This document shows positions 1 to 8,252 of a stretch of DNA of 21,909 bases, piece by piece. This stretch comes from Bacteroidetes bacterium ADurb.Bin302 (lineage in GTDB: Bacteria > Bacteroidota > Bacteroidia > Bacteroidales > Paludibacteraceae). The notes below the pieces were generated by a model, which was not told the origin of the DNA, did not search any database, and was given only the letters and a program-made list of their open reading frames with translations. The stretch covers positions 1 through 21,909 of the forward strand of contig MWBK01000055.1 of assembly GCA_002069025.1 (NCBI GenBank), read 5' to 3'. How positions within the stretch are numbered: the stretch's first letter is position 1; every line of letters begins with the position of its first letter. The position numbers and the translations under genes are program-made.

Positions 1-739
1 GTGTAATTTGTCTATTGAGATGGGAGCACGTGGCGGTATGGTAGCTCCTGACGAAACTACTATCTCATATATCAAAGGTCGTGAATTTGCTCCTAAAGGA
101 GAAGATTGGAATAAAGCAATATCATATTGGAAAACATTATATTCTGATTCTGATGCAGTTTTTGATAAAGAAATCAATTTTGATGCACAAGATATTGAGC
201 CAATGATTACTTATGGTACTAATCCGGGAATGGGAATGAGTATTAATTCATCGATTCCTTCGATAGATTCAATACCGGAAGCAGGACGTGAGTCTTTTAC
301 AAAATCCATAGAGTATATGGGCTTTAAATCAGGCGAGAAACTTAACGGGAAACCAATTGATTATGTATTTATTGGAAGTTGTACAAACGGACGAATTGAA
401 GATTTCCGTTTATTTACATCATACATAAAAGGTAAACGCAAGGCTGATAATGTTGTAGCTTGGTTAGTACCCGGATCCTGGATGGTAGCAAAACAAATAA
501 AAGATGAAGGTTTGGATAAAATCTTAAAGGATGCAGGTTTTGAATTACGTCAACCCGGATGTTCAGCTTGTTTAGCTATGAATGATGATAAAGTTCCTGA
601 AGGGAAATATGCGGTTTCAACGAGCAATAGAAACTTTGAAGGACGTCAAGGACCGGGTTCAAGAACTATATTAGCAGGACCACTTGTTGCGGCAGCAGCT
701 GCAATTACCGGTAAAATAACTGATCCAAGAGAAAAATAA
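1..739 (+). CDS. leuC: 3-isopropylmalate dehydratase large subunit LeuC, 3' part
   Basis: This is the C-terminal half of the aconitase-like large subunit that, with LeuD, isomerises 2-isopropylmalate to 3-isopropylmalate in leucine synthesis; the same enzyme can process citramalate. The reading frame is open from base 2 (Cys-Asn-Leu-Ser-Ile-Glu-Met-Gly), so the start lies upstream of the window; a TTG at 8 is only an internal codon. Visible are the family stretch [14 protein letters not shown] and the three [4Fe-4S] cysteines: one in GSCTNGR (codon at 380) and two in [10 protein letters not shown] (codons at 560 and 569). The C-terminal [13 protein letters not shown] is typical. About 246 codons of a usual 465 or so are present. 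leuD follows 16 bases after the stop. Confidence 0.97.
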   Translation, partial: CNLSIEMGARGGMVAPDETTISYIKGREFAPKGEDWNKAISYWKTLYSDSDAVFDKEINFDAQDIEPMITYGTNPGMGMSINSSIPSIDSIPEAGRESFTKSIEYMGFKSGEKLNGKPIDYVFIGSCTNGRIEDFRLFTSYIKGKRKADNVVAWLVPGSWMVAKQIKDEGLDKILKDAGFELRQPGCSACLAMNDDKVPEGKYAVSTSNRNFEGRQGPGSRTILAGPLVAAAAAITGKITDPREK

Positions 740-755
740 TAATATAAAAATAGAT

Positions 756-1349
756 ATGGAAAAATTAATAAAGCTAAGCTCTAGATGTGTTCCATTACCA
801 TTAGAGAATATAGACACAGATCAAATCATACCTGCTCGATTTTTAAAAGCAACATCAAAAGAAGGTTTTGGTGATAATTTATTTCGCGATTGGAGATACG
901 ATAAGCAGAATAATCCGATTTCATCGTTTGTTTTAAATGACAAAACGTATAGTGGACAGATTTTGGTTGCAGGTAAGAATTTCGGATCAGGATCAAGTCG
1001 CGAACATGCTGCATGGGCTATTGCCGGATATGGTTTTAGAGTTGTGGTATCAAGTTTCTTTGCAGATATATTCAAAAATAATGCAATGAATAATGGAGTT
1101 TTACCGGTTGTTGTTTCTGATACTTTTTTGAATAATATATTCAGTGCCGTAAAATCAGATCCGCAAACAAAACTAACAATTGATCTTGAGAATCAAGTTA
1201 TAATTAATGAATCGAATGGTGAAATCGAGCATTTTTCTATAAATCCATACAAAAAGGAGTGCTTTATTAATGGTTTTGATGATATTGATTATTTGTTGAA
1301 TCATCGAACAAACATAGAGCATTACGAAAAGGAACACAAAATATATTAG
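756..1349 (+). CDS. leuD: 3-isopropylmalate dehydratase small subunit LeuD
   Basis: Small, swivelling-domain subunit of isopropylmalate isomerase; it completes the active site of LeuC. The 197-residue length is normal for the family. Diagnostic segments are NIDTDQIIPARFLKA near residues 18-32 and GKNFGSGSSREHAAWAI near residues 73-89, the substrate-binding loop. The ATG at 756 is chosen because the protein then starts directly before the conserved N-terminal strand; there is no clear Shine-Dalgarno, as usual in Bacteroidetes. It lies 16 bases after leuC and 16 bases before cimA in one transcription direction, so it is almost certainly cotranscribed. Through its partner it would serve both leucine and citramalate-derived isoleucine synthesis. 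Confidence 0.97.
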   Translation: MEKLIKLSSRCVPLPLENIDTDQIIPARFLKATSKEGFGDNLFRDWRYDKQNNPISSFVLNDKTYSGQILVAGKNFGSGSSREHAAWAIAGYGFRVVVSSFFADIFKNNAMNNGVLPVVVSDTFLNNIFSAVKSDPQTKLTIDLENQVIINESNGEIEHFSINPYKKECFINGFDDIDYLLNHRTNIEHYEKEHKIY

Positions 1350-1365
1350 TGAAACACTGAATAAA

Positions 1366-2880
1366 ATGATAAGCATACTCGATACAACTCTTCGTGATGG
1401 TGAGCAAACATCAGGAGTCTCGTTTGCGGCTCAAGAAAAATTAAGCATAGCACGTCTACTGCTGGAAGATTTGCGCGTAGATCGCATAGAAATAGCGTCA
1501 GCGCGTGTTTCTGCAGGCGAATATGATACAGCTCGCAAAATTATGCGTTGGGCAGAATCTAAAGGATTTTCCGATAGAGTAGAAGTGCTTGGTTTTGTTG
1601 ATGGGAAGGATTCCTTAGAATGGATTCGCGATGCAGGAGGTAAGGTTATGAACTTGCTGTGTAAAGGATCAATGAAACATTGTACAATGCAGTTAGGAAA
1701 AACACCGGAAGAACATTTGAAAGACATTATTAATGTCCTTAATGACGCCGATGAAATGGGCATATCTGTAAATGTTTATTTAGAAGACTGGAGTAATGGA
1801 ATTCAAAACAGCCCGGATTATGTATATATGTTAGTTGATGAATTGAGAGGACATAATATTAAGCATTTCATGCTTCCTGATACATTAGGAATTCTTAATC
1901 CTACTCAAGTAAGCGATTATTGTACATTGATGCTGAATCGTTATCCTGAATTGTCTTTTGATTTTCATCCTCATAACGATTACGATTTAGCTGTAGCAAA
2001 TGTATATGCGGCAGTTAAAGCAGGAATTCAATGTGTTCACGTAACTGTCAATGGATTAGGCGAAAGGGCAGGAAATGCACCTATGTCTAGTGTATTAGCT
2101 GTTATTCATGATCAATTACATTTGCAAACTAATATAAACGAGCGTGAAATAAATAGGGTAAGTAAAATTATAGAAACTTATTCGGGTATTAGAATTCCCA
2201 ATAATAAGCCTATAATTGGTGAAAATGTATTTACTCAAGTAGCAGGAGTTCATGCTGATGGAGATGCCAAAAATAAATTATACTATAACGATTTATTACC
2301 TGAGAGATTTGGTCGTACAAGAGAATATGCATTAGGTAAGACATCAGGTAAAGCAAACATCAGAAAAAATCTTGAGTCTTTGGGCATTGATTTGGATGAA
2401 GAATCAATGAAAAAAGTAACATCACGTATTATTGAGTTAGGAGATAAGAAACAGCAGGTAACCCCTGAAGATCTTCCTTATATTGTTTCTGATATACTTA
2501 AGAACGAAGATTTGGAAGAAAAAGTCAAAGTAAATAACTATTCTTTATCTTTGACACGAGGTTTGAAACCGGTTGCCAATGTTTCTGTTGAGATTGATGG
2601 AAAAGTACATCAAGAATCTGCATCCGGAGATGGACAATATGATGCATTTATGAAGGCATTGTGGAGTATATACGATAAGCTTGGTAAACAGCATCCTATT
2701 TTGTCTGACTATGCTGTTACAATTCCTCCGGGAGGTCATACAGATGCCTTTGTACAAGCCATAATTACATGGAATATGAATGGTAAAATATTTAAAACAC
2801 ATGGTTTAGATGCAGACCAAACAGAGGCTGCTATTAAAGCTACAATAAAAATGTTGAATATTATTGAGAAATATCAGTAA
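1366..2880 (+). CDS. cimA: (R)-citramalate synthase, Leptospira type (LeuA family)
   Basis: Condenses pyruvate with acetyl-CoA to (R)-citramalate, the first step of the threonine-independent isoleucine route; the alternative is 2-isopropylmalate synthase. The 504 residues comprise an HMGL-like barrel (about 1-270) opening with LDTTLRDGEQTSGVSF, a linker, and a LeuA regulatory domain (about 385-500) with GDGQYDAFMKAL and a threonine-, glycine-rich C terminus. Metal and catalytic positions seen: R10, D11, H201, H203, E140, H296, D298. Compared from memory with Leptospira interrogans CimA (offset 6), the pyruvate-pocket residues L81, L104, Y144 and E146 correspond to L75, L98, Y138 and E140 here, and Leu-Tyr of the acetyl-CoA side to L305, Y306. 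Its neighbours leuCD and leuB supply the later steps. Assignment to citramalate rather than isopropylmalate is an inference from these residues. Confidence 0.85.
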   Translation: MISILDTTLRDGEQTSGVSFAAQEKLSIARLLLEDLRVDRIEIASARVSAGEYDTARKIMRWAESKGFSDRVEVLGFVDGKDSLEWIRDAGGKVMNLLCKGSMKHCTMQLGKTPEEHLKDIINVLNDADEMGISVNVYLEDWSNGIQNSPDYVYMLVDELRGHNIKHFMLPDTLGILNPTQVSDYCTLMLNRYPELSFDFHPHNDYDLAVANVYAAVKAGIQCVHVTVNGLGERAGNAPMSSVLAVIHDQLHLQTNINEREINRVSKIIETYSGIRIPNNKPIIGENVFTQVAGVHADGDAKNKLYYNDLLPERFGRTREYALGKTSGKANIRKNLESLGIDLDEESMKKVTSRIIELGDKKQQVTPEDLPYIVSDILKNEDLEEKVKVNNYSLSLTRGLKPVANVSVEIDGKVHQESASGDGQYDAFMKALWSIYDKLGKQHPILSDYAVTIPPGGHTDAFVQAIITWNMNGKIFKTHGLDADQTEAAIKATIKMLNIIEKYQ

Positions 2881-2910
2881 ACAGATTCTTCTTAACTAAA
2901 ACGAAAAAAT

Positions 2911-3378
2911 ATGAAAAGACTAACTATTGCTTTGGTTGCGCATGATCAACGTAAAGTTGATATGGTAGAGTGGGCAGAGTATAATGTTGATTTGCTAAAG
3001 CAACATAAATTAGTTTGCACAGGAACAACCGGTTATTTGATACAAAAAGCACTTGAATCTAAAGGAGCTGTTGTTGATATAACACGTATGCATTCAGGTC
3101 CATTAGGAGGAGATGCAGAGGTGGCAGCTATGGTTGTAAGACATGAAATAGATTTAGCAATATTCTTGATTGATGACTTAAATCCACAACCTCACGAGGC
3201 TGATATTCAAATGTTATTGCGTCAGTGTAGAGTTCATAACGTACCTATTGCATGTAATAGATATAGTGCAGATTTAATGATAACAAGTAGTTTGTGGGAT
3301 GATCAAGATTATCAACCATCAATTCCTAAATATATATCATTCGATCGCGAAGAATTTGATAAGAAACATTCAAAATAA
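2911..3378 (+). CDS. mgsA: Methylglyoxal synthase MgsA
   Basis: Converts dihydroxyacetone phosphate to methylglyoxal and phosphate, a cytoplasmic bypass of lower glycolysis used when sugar phosphates accumulate. The 155-residue length is normal. Family signs are IALVAHDQRK at the N terminus (H11), the phosphate-binding SGPLGGD with the expected catalytic aspartate D68, and DLNPQPHEADIQMLLRQC with the conserved histidine H95, followed by the VPIACNRYSADLMI strand. The ATG at 2911 is 30 bases after cimA, and the stop is 6 bases before leuB, so it is embedded in the leucine/isoleucine operon. Nothing in the sequence shows its own promoter. Why it sits here is not known; a supply link to pyruvate via methylglyoxal and lactate is only speculation. 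Confidence 0.95.
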   Translation: MKRLTIALVAHDQRKVDMVEWAEYNVDLLKQHKLVCTGTTGYLIQKALESKGAVVDITRMHSGPLGGDAEVAAMVVRHEIDLAIFLIDDLNPQPHEADIQMLLRQCRVHNVPIACNRYSADLMITSSLWDDQDYQPSIPKYISFDREEFDKKHSK

Positions 3379-3384
3379 TTAACA

Positions 3385-4446
3385 ATGAATTTTAAAATAG
3401 CTGTATTGCCGGGTGACGGCATAGGTCCTGAAATATCTGTTCAGGGTGTTAATGTAATGACTGCAGTATGTAAAAAGTTTGGACATAATGTAAGTTATGA
3501 GTATGGAATATGTGGTGCTGATGCAATAGATAAAGTAGGAGATCCTTTTCCGGCAGAAACTTTAAATATTTGTAAGAATGCTGATGCTGTTTTATTTTCG
3601 GCAGTAGGTGATCCTAAATTTGACAATAATCCATCTGCAAAAGTGCGTCCCGAACAAGGTTTATTGGCTATGCGTAAGCAATTAGGACTTTTTGCAAATA
3701 TTCGTCCGGTGCAAACATTTAAGTGTCTTATACACCATTCTCCATTAAAACCTGAATTAGTAGAAGGTGCAGATTTTATTTGTATTAGAGAATTGACAGG
3801 AGGTATGTATTTTGGAGAGAAGTATCAAGATAATGATAAAGCATATGATACTAATCTTTATACACGTCCTGAAATAGAACGTATTTTGAAAGTAGGCTTT
3901 GAATATGCAATGAAACGTCAAAAACATCTGACAGTAGTTGATAAAGCTAATGTATTGGCATCTAGCCGTTTATGGCGACAAATTGCTCAAGAAATGGAAC
4001 CATTATATCCTGAAGTTAAAGTAGATTATATGTATGTTGACAATGCTGCAATGCGTATGATTTTATCTCCAACTTTTTTTGATGTAATGGTTACAGAAAA
4101 TACTTTCGGAGATATATTAACAGACGAAGGTTCTGTTATTTCCGGTTCAATGGGATTGCTGCCATCTGCATCCACAGGTGAAAGTACTCCTGTCTTTGAA
4201 CCTATACATGGATCATGGCCGCAGGCTAAAGGTTTAAATATTGCAAATCCTTTGGCGCAAATATTGTCAGTAGCTATGTTATTTGAATATTTTGATTTAA
4301 AAGAAGAAGGTAAATTGATTCGTAAAGCAGTTGATTGTAGTTTGGAATCTAATATTAGGACTCCTGAAATTCAAATTGAATCATATCCAAAATATGGGAC
4401 AAAAGAAGTAGGCGAGTGGATTGTAAATTATATCAACAAGCAATAG
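3385..4446 (+). CDS. leuB: 3-isopropylmalate dehydrogenase LeuB
   Basis: NAD-dependent oxidative decarboxylase of 3-isopropylmalate to 2-ketoisocaproate precursor; in citramalate-using organisms it also oxidises erythro-3-methylmalate to 2-ketobutyrate. The 353 residues fit the family. Seen are GDGIGPEI near residue 10, the substrate segment [17 protein letters not shown] with its two arginines, the [12 protein letters not shown] loop, the metal-site [19 protein letters not shown] region with acidic ligands, and the NAD-binding [18 protein letters not shown]. LeuB rather than isocitrate or tartrate dehydrogenase is supported by the leuCD context and the ELTGGMYFG loop. It is the last gene of the plus-strand operon and faces the opposite operon across a shared hairpin at 4454-4485. 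Confidence 0.97.
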   Translation: MNFKIAVLPGDGIGPEISVQGVNVMTAVCKKFGHNVSYEYGICGADAIDKVGDPFPAETLNICKNADAVLFSAVGDPKFDNNPSAKVRPEQGLLAMRKQLGLFANIRPVQTFKCLIHHSPLKPELVEGADFICIRELTGGMYFGEKYQDNDKAYDTNLYTRPEIERILKVGFEYAMKRQKHLTVVDKANVLASSRLWRQIAQEMEPLYPEVKVDYMYVDNAAMRMILSPTFFDVMVTENTFGDILTDEGSVISGSMGLLPSASTGESTPVFEPIHGSWPQAKGLNIANPLAQILSVAMLFEYFDLKEEGKLIRKAVDCSLESNIRTPEIQIESYPKYGTKEVGEWIVNYINKQ

Positions 4447-4450
4447 CATT

Positions 4451-4486
4451 AAAAAATAGCCTTGGTTTATTTACCAAGGCTATTTA
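4451..4486. terminator. Bidirectional terminator between leuB and the thrC operon
   Basis: A 12-bp perfect inverted repeat AAATAGCCTTGG (4454-4465) / CCAAGGCTATTT (4474-4485), extended by one more A-T pair at the loop. On the minus strand it is followed by a T6 run (4451-4456), giving a textbook intrinsic terminator for the operon ending at 4467. On the plus strand the following T content is weaker, but it lies just 7 bases after the leuB stop. The hairpin overlaps the last codons of the minus-strand gene. Confidence 0.85.
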
Positions 4487-4691
4487 GTATTTCTAATGCT
4501 TTTTCAGCGTCTTTTTCGTATATATGTAATTTGATACCTCCAATTGGAGCAAACATGGTAAAGGGTTGCGCCATATTATCTCCACTTATAAAACAATCAA
4601 TTCCGGCATCTTCTATTACACTTTTTTCGTAATGTGCTAATGCTAAATTATCGTAATTTTTAATGACTATTGTCCTATCGGCATCGCTCAT
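4467..4691 (-). CDS. DUF2007-type small putative signal-transducing protein
   Basis: A 74-residue cytoplasmic protein of the DUF2007 family as recognised from its pattern: an N-terminal strand (TIVIKNY), a helix (LALAHYEKSVIEDAGI), a CFISGDN strand, a proline- and glycine-containing loop, the strand GIKLHIYEKD, and a C-terminal helix AEKALEILNSLG. The layout is a small ferredoxin-like beta-alpha-beta fold, like ACT or PII-related folds. The family is described as putatively signal-transducing but I know of no defined biochemical function. It starts 2 bases after the thrC stop, so it is cotranscribed and perhaps translationally coupled. Its last codons form part of the terminator hairpin. Confidence 0.75.
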   Translation of the reverse strand: MSDADRTIVIKNYDNLALAHYEKSVIEDAGIDCFISGDNMAQPFTMFAPIGGIKLHIYEKDAEKALEILNSLGK

Positions 4692-4693
4692 AT

Positions 4694-5998
4694 TTATTCT
4701 TTAAAAAGGAATGATTTGAAATCTTCGAAATCTTTACTCAAATATATACTTTGTTTTGTTCCCTTCATGAATTCTTGCAATTTTGCAGGAATTTGAATTT
4801 GAGTTCCTAGTATATTTTCAACCGTATCTTTAAATTTTGCAGGATGAGCAGTTTCTAAGAAAACACCCGTTTCATCCGGGTTTTTCATATCTTTTAAAGC
4901 CTGATAACCACATGCTCCGTGAGGATCTAAAATATATGTATTAACTGCAAAGCATTTACGCATTGTATCAGCTATTTGTGTGTCGTTATAGCTAACACCG
5001 CTTATATCTTTACAGATTGATTCGTGCGAATGTTCGTATAAATCCAAAACTCTTGCAAAATTGCTAGGATCGCCAACATCCATGGCATTTGCTAGAGTTG
5101 CTATAGAAGGGCGTGGAGTATAAATTCCGGTTAAAAGATACTGTAAGAAGATATCATTTCTATTATTTGCAGCAATAAAACGTTTAATAGGTAATCCCAT
5201 ACGTTTAGCAAATAATCCGGCTGTAATATTTCCGAAATTTCCACTAGGAACACATACAACCATATTATCAGCCTTACCTAGCTTTTTTAGTTGTGAATAT
5301 GCATAAAAATAATAAAATGCTTGTGGCAAGAAGCGAGCAACATTGATAGAGTTAGCAGATGTCAATTTCATTTTTGCATTCAAGTCAGCATCCATAAAAG
5401 CTGACTTAACCAAACTTTGACAATCGTCAAAAGTACCATCAATTTCGAGTGCGGTAATATTTTGTCCTAATGTAGTAAATTGGCTCTCCTGAATTTTACT
5501 AACTTTCCCTTTCGGATATAGAACATATACATGTATGCCTTTAACTCCTAAAAATCCGTTAGCAACTGCACTACCGGTGTCTCCTGATGTGGCTACAAGT
5601 ACATTTATTTTTTTATTTTCGCCTGCTTTTTGAATAAAATATCCAAGTAAACGCGACATGAATCTAGCGCCAACATCTTTAAATGCTAATGTAGGTCCAT
5701 GGAACAATTCTAAGCTATATATCGAATCTTCAACCTTAACTAATGGTACATCGAAGTTTAATGTATCATAGACTATTTTCTTTAGAGATTCAGCATCAAC
5801 ATCTTCGCCGAAAAATGCGTCTGCAACATTATATGCAATTTCTTTAAAAGACATTTTATCAATATTCTGATAAAATGATGCAGGCAGCACTTTGATATTG
5901 TTGGGCATAAACAAACCTTTATCTTCAGCTAAACCCTTTACAACAGCGTTTTCAAGATCTACACAATTGACTAATTTATTTGTGCTGTAATATTTCAT
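4694..5998 (-). CDS. thrC: Threonine synthase ThrC
   Basis: PLP enzyme converting O-phosphohomoserine to threonine. The 434 residues match the short E. coli/yeast-like class. Visible are an N-terminal domain beginning MKYYSTNK, the PLP-lysine segment FHGPTLAFKDVGARF with K107, the phosphate-binding VATSGDTGSAVANGF, and CVPSGNFGNITAG. The start ATG (5996-5998) overlaps the stop of the upstream apgM-like gene as ATGA, indicating translational coupling. The coupling to a phosphoglycerate-mutase-like gene, with no GHMP-type thrB in view, supports that neighbour being the homoserine kinase that feeds this enzyme. The homoserine dehydrogenase gene is not in the window. Confidence 0.97.
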   Translation of the reverse strand: MKYYSTNKLVNCVDLENAVVKGLAEDKGLFMPNNIKVLPASFYQNIDKMSFKEIAYNVADAFFGEDVDAESLKKIVYDTLNFDVPLVKVEDSIYSLELFHGPTLAFKDVGARFMSRLLGYFIQKAGENKKINVLVATSGDTGSAVANGFLGVKGIHVYVLYPKGKVSKIQESQFTTLGQNITALEIDGTFDDCQSLVKSAFMDADLNAKMKLTSANSINVARFLPQAFYYFYAYSQLKKLGKADNMVVCVPSGNFGNITAGLFAKRMGLPIKRFIAANNRNDIFLQYLLTGIYTPRPSIATLANAMDVGDPSNFARVLDLYEHSHESICKDISGVSYNDTQIADTMRKCFAVNTYILDPHGACGYQALKDMKNPDETGVFLETAHPAKFKDTVENILGTQIQIPAKLQEFMKGTKQSIYLSKDFEDFKSFLFKE

Positions 5999-7212
5999 GA
6001 GTTTTGTTTTTTGAATAATGTTTCGATAAATTCAGTTCCTTTTAATAATCCGTAGCTTCCTTTTTGTGCAGAAAATTCGTCATAATTTTCAACTGCATCT
6101 GCAATCCCGTTAGGTCTGTAAATAATAAACGGAACAGGAGCATTAGTATGAGTACGAATAGCACAAGGTGTAGGGTGATCGGGTAAAACTGCAATTGTCA
6201 CAGGTTCATTCCATTTCGATACTTCTTCGTAAATAGGACGTACAATGCGATTATCTAAATATTCAATTGTTTTTATCTTTAAATCGACGTCTCCCTCATG
6301 TCCCGCTTCGTCGCTGGCTTCTATATGTAGAAATACAAAATCATGCGTTTTAAGTGCATCAATAGCAGCTTGTGCCTTACCTTCATAGTTTGTATTATAC
6401 AAACCGGTTGCACCTTCTACATCAATTGATTTTAAGCCTGCGTAAATTCCTATGCCTTTAATCAAATCAACAGCCGATATTACCGCGCCACTTTTTATTC
6501 CAAATGACTCCATCATAGTTTTCATTTGGGGTTTGTATCCTGCAGACCACACCCATATACTATTTGCAGGGTCTTTACCCATTTCAATACGTTTCAAGTT
6601 TACAGGATGCTTTGCCAACAATTCCTGAGACTTTAATGTCAACTCATTAAGTTTACGTGCAGTGTCCTCTGCTTCAGGCACTAATGCCTTAACCATAACA
6701 TCAGCAAATGGAGTACCGGGAACATCATGAGGTGGTGTACATGAAATCCTTTTATCTCCACCTTTCATAATAAGCAAATGCCTGTATGAAATCCCATTGT
6801 GGAATGTAAACGTATCATCACCCAATTCTTTTTGCAAGTAATCAATTAACTCTTTAGCTTCTTCATTGCTAATGTGTCCTGCAGAATGATTCTTGATTTT
6901 TTTATTTTCAATGCAAATAATATTGCAACGCATAGCCATTTCACCGGGTAAAACAGCAACACCCATACTAGCTGCTTCTAATGCGCCTCTACCTTCAAAG
7001 CATTTGGCTACATCGTAACCTAAAACTTCCAAGTTGGCTATTTCACTGCCAGGTTTAAAACCATCAGGAACAGTTGCTAACATTCCGGAACTTCCCTTTT
7101 TTGCTAAAAGGTCTATATATGGCTTCCGGGCTTTTTGTAGTGGTGTTTTATTTTCTAAAATATCTATTGGCTCATCAGCCATTCCATCTCCTAAAATGAT
7201 AATGTATTTCAT
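5995..7212 (-). CDS. ApgM-like alkaline-phosphatase-superfamily enzyme, probable homoserine kinase
   Basis: A 405-residue member of the archaeal-type cofactor-independent phosphoglycerate mutase family. Metal and phosphoryl-transfer motifs are in the right order: GDGMADEP at residues 8-15, GSEIANLEVLGYD (phosphoserine-equivalent segment), a central domain of about 120 residues, HIEASDEAGHEGD, and LPDHPTPCAIRTHTNAP with the C-terminal metal ligands. By sequence alone it could be a 2,3-bisphosphoglycerate-independent mutase. A recognised subfamily of these proteins, encoded beside thrC, is proposed to be a non-GHMP homoserine kinase (TIGR02535-type description, from memory). The ATGA overlap with thrC puts this gene in that subfamily's context. 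Its start lies 6 bases after the upstream DHH gene. Confidence 0.8.
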   Translation of the reverse strand: MKYIIILGDGMADEPIDILENKTPLQKARKPYIDLLAKKGSSGMLATVPDGFKPGSEIANLEVLGYDVAKCFEGRGALEAASMGVAVLPGEMAMRCNIICIENKKIKNHSAGHISNEEAKELIDYLQKELGDDTFTFHNGISYRHLLIMKGGDKRISCTPPHDVPGTPFADVMVKALVPEAEDTARKLNELTLKSQELLAKHPVNLKRIEMGKDPANSIWVWSAGYKPQMKTMMESFGIKSGAVISAVDLIKGIGIYAGLKSIDVEGATGLYNTNYEGKAQAAIDALKTHDFVFLHIEASDEAGHEGDVDLKIKTIEYLDNRIVRPIYEEVSKWNEPVTIAVLPDHPTPCAIRTHTNAPVPFIIYRPNGIADAVENYDEFSAQKGSYGLLKGTEFIETLFKKQNS

Positions 7213-7218
7213 ATCTGT

Positions 7219-8241
7219 TCATTTATCATTGAAATAACGGGGTAGTGCCTCTTCTATTCTTTTTACAGTTTCATCAATTGGTTGCAGACTTTCTGCTCCT
7301 GCTGCATTTAAATGACCGCCACCTCCAAATATTTCGGCAGCAACTTTATTTGCCGGAAAATCGCCTTGCGAACGAAACGATAGCTTAACACGATCGTGAT
7401 CTTGTCTTATAAATATTGAAAAATAGACGCTATCAATTGATAATGGCATATTTACAAAACCTTCAGTATCTCCTGTTTGATAATCATATTTTTCAAGATC
7501 AGATTTATCCAAAGCAACTATTGCAGTATGATATTCAGGGTATATTTTCATTTTTTCTGCTAATACATAACCCATTAAACGCATTCTGTTTTCAGAATAA
7601 TTATTATATAAGTGTCTGTATAGCGAATCTTTATCAACACCTTTCCTTAATAGTTCAGCGAAAATAGTATATATTTCGGGGCTATTAGAATTAAATGCTA
7701 ATCCACCTGTGTCAGTCAGCATACCCGCACAAATACATTCTGCCGTTTCATTTGTCATTTCCGAAAAATATCCCATTCGACATATTAATCTGAAGATAAG
7801 TTCGCTTGTGGATGCAATTTCAGAATGTGAAATCGTTATATCTGCAAATTCTATAAAATCAGGATGATGATCAATCATGATTTTTTTTGCATTACTTCCC
7901 GCAATATGTGTATTTAGTTTTCCAATTCTCTTCAAATTATTGAAATCTAAACAAAAAACAAGATCACATTGTTTAATAGTTTCAATCACTTGTGTTTCAT
8001 TACCTTCATAGACTAGAATTTCAGAACTGCTTGGCAAAATATCTAAATATTTTGGAAAAGAGTCAGGAACAATAACCGTTGTTTCTTTCTCTTGTGAAAA
8101 TAAAAAATGATACAAAGCAAGTGACGATCCAATTGCATCGCCATCCGGACTTTTATGTGTTACGATAGCAATTTTAGCGGCCTTGTTGATCGATTTTAAA
8201 ACTGAAATAATCTTCTCTTCAGGAATAATTTTTGTAATCAT
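7219..8241 (-). CDS. DHH/DHHA1 phosphoesterase, NrnA-like (oligoribonuclease/pAp phosphatase)
   Basis: A 340-residue soluble phosphoesterase. The N-terminal DHH domain shows the metal-binding motifs HKSPDGDAIGSS (H29, D33, D35), CLDFNN (D99) and MIDHHPD (residues 122-128). The C-terminal DHHA1 domain ends with the RNA/nucleotide-binding GGGGHLNAAGAE near 306-317. The length and motif set match NrnA-type enzymes that degrade short oligoribonucleotides and dephosphorylate pAp; RecJ is excluded by the small size. c-di-AMP or pApA hydrolysis is another known activity of relatives, so the exact substrate is unsettled. It is separated by 11 bases from comEC upstream and by 6 bases from the apgM-like gene downstream, within one operon. 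Confidence 0.87.
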   Translation of the reverse strand: MITKIIPEEKIISVLKSINKAAKIAIVTHKSPDGDAIGSSLALYHFLFSQEKETTVIVPDSFPKYLDILPSSSEILVYEGNETQVIETIKQCDLVFCLDFNNLKRIGKLNTHIAGSNAKKIMIDHHPDFIEFADITISHSEIASTSELIFRLICRMGYFSEMTNETAECICAGMLTDTGGLAFNSNSPEIYTIFAELLRKGVDKDSLYRHLYNNYSENRMRLMGYVLAEKMKIYPEYHTAIVALDKSDLEKYDYQTGDTEGFVNMPLSIDSVYFSIFIRQDHDRVKLSFRSQGDFPANKVAAEIFGGGGHLNAAGAESLQPIDETVKRIEEALPRYFNDK

Positions 8242-8252
8242 ATTTATGCAGT

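Noticed and set aside
8..739. TTG at 8 as the start of an independent gene
   Set aside because: The frame continues upstream to the window edge with LeuC-like residues, so this is an internal codon of a truncated gene.
5995..7212. Plain glycolytic phosphoglycerate mutase as the only reading of this gene
   Set aside because: The stop-start overlap with thrC favours the homoserine-kinase subfamily, though mutase activity is not excluded from sequence.
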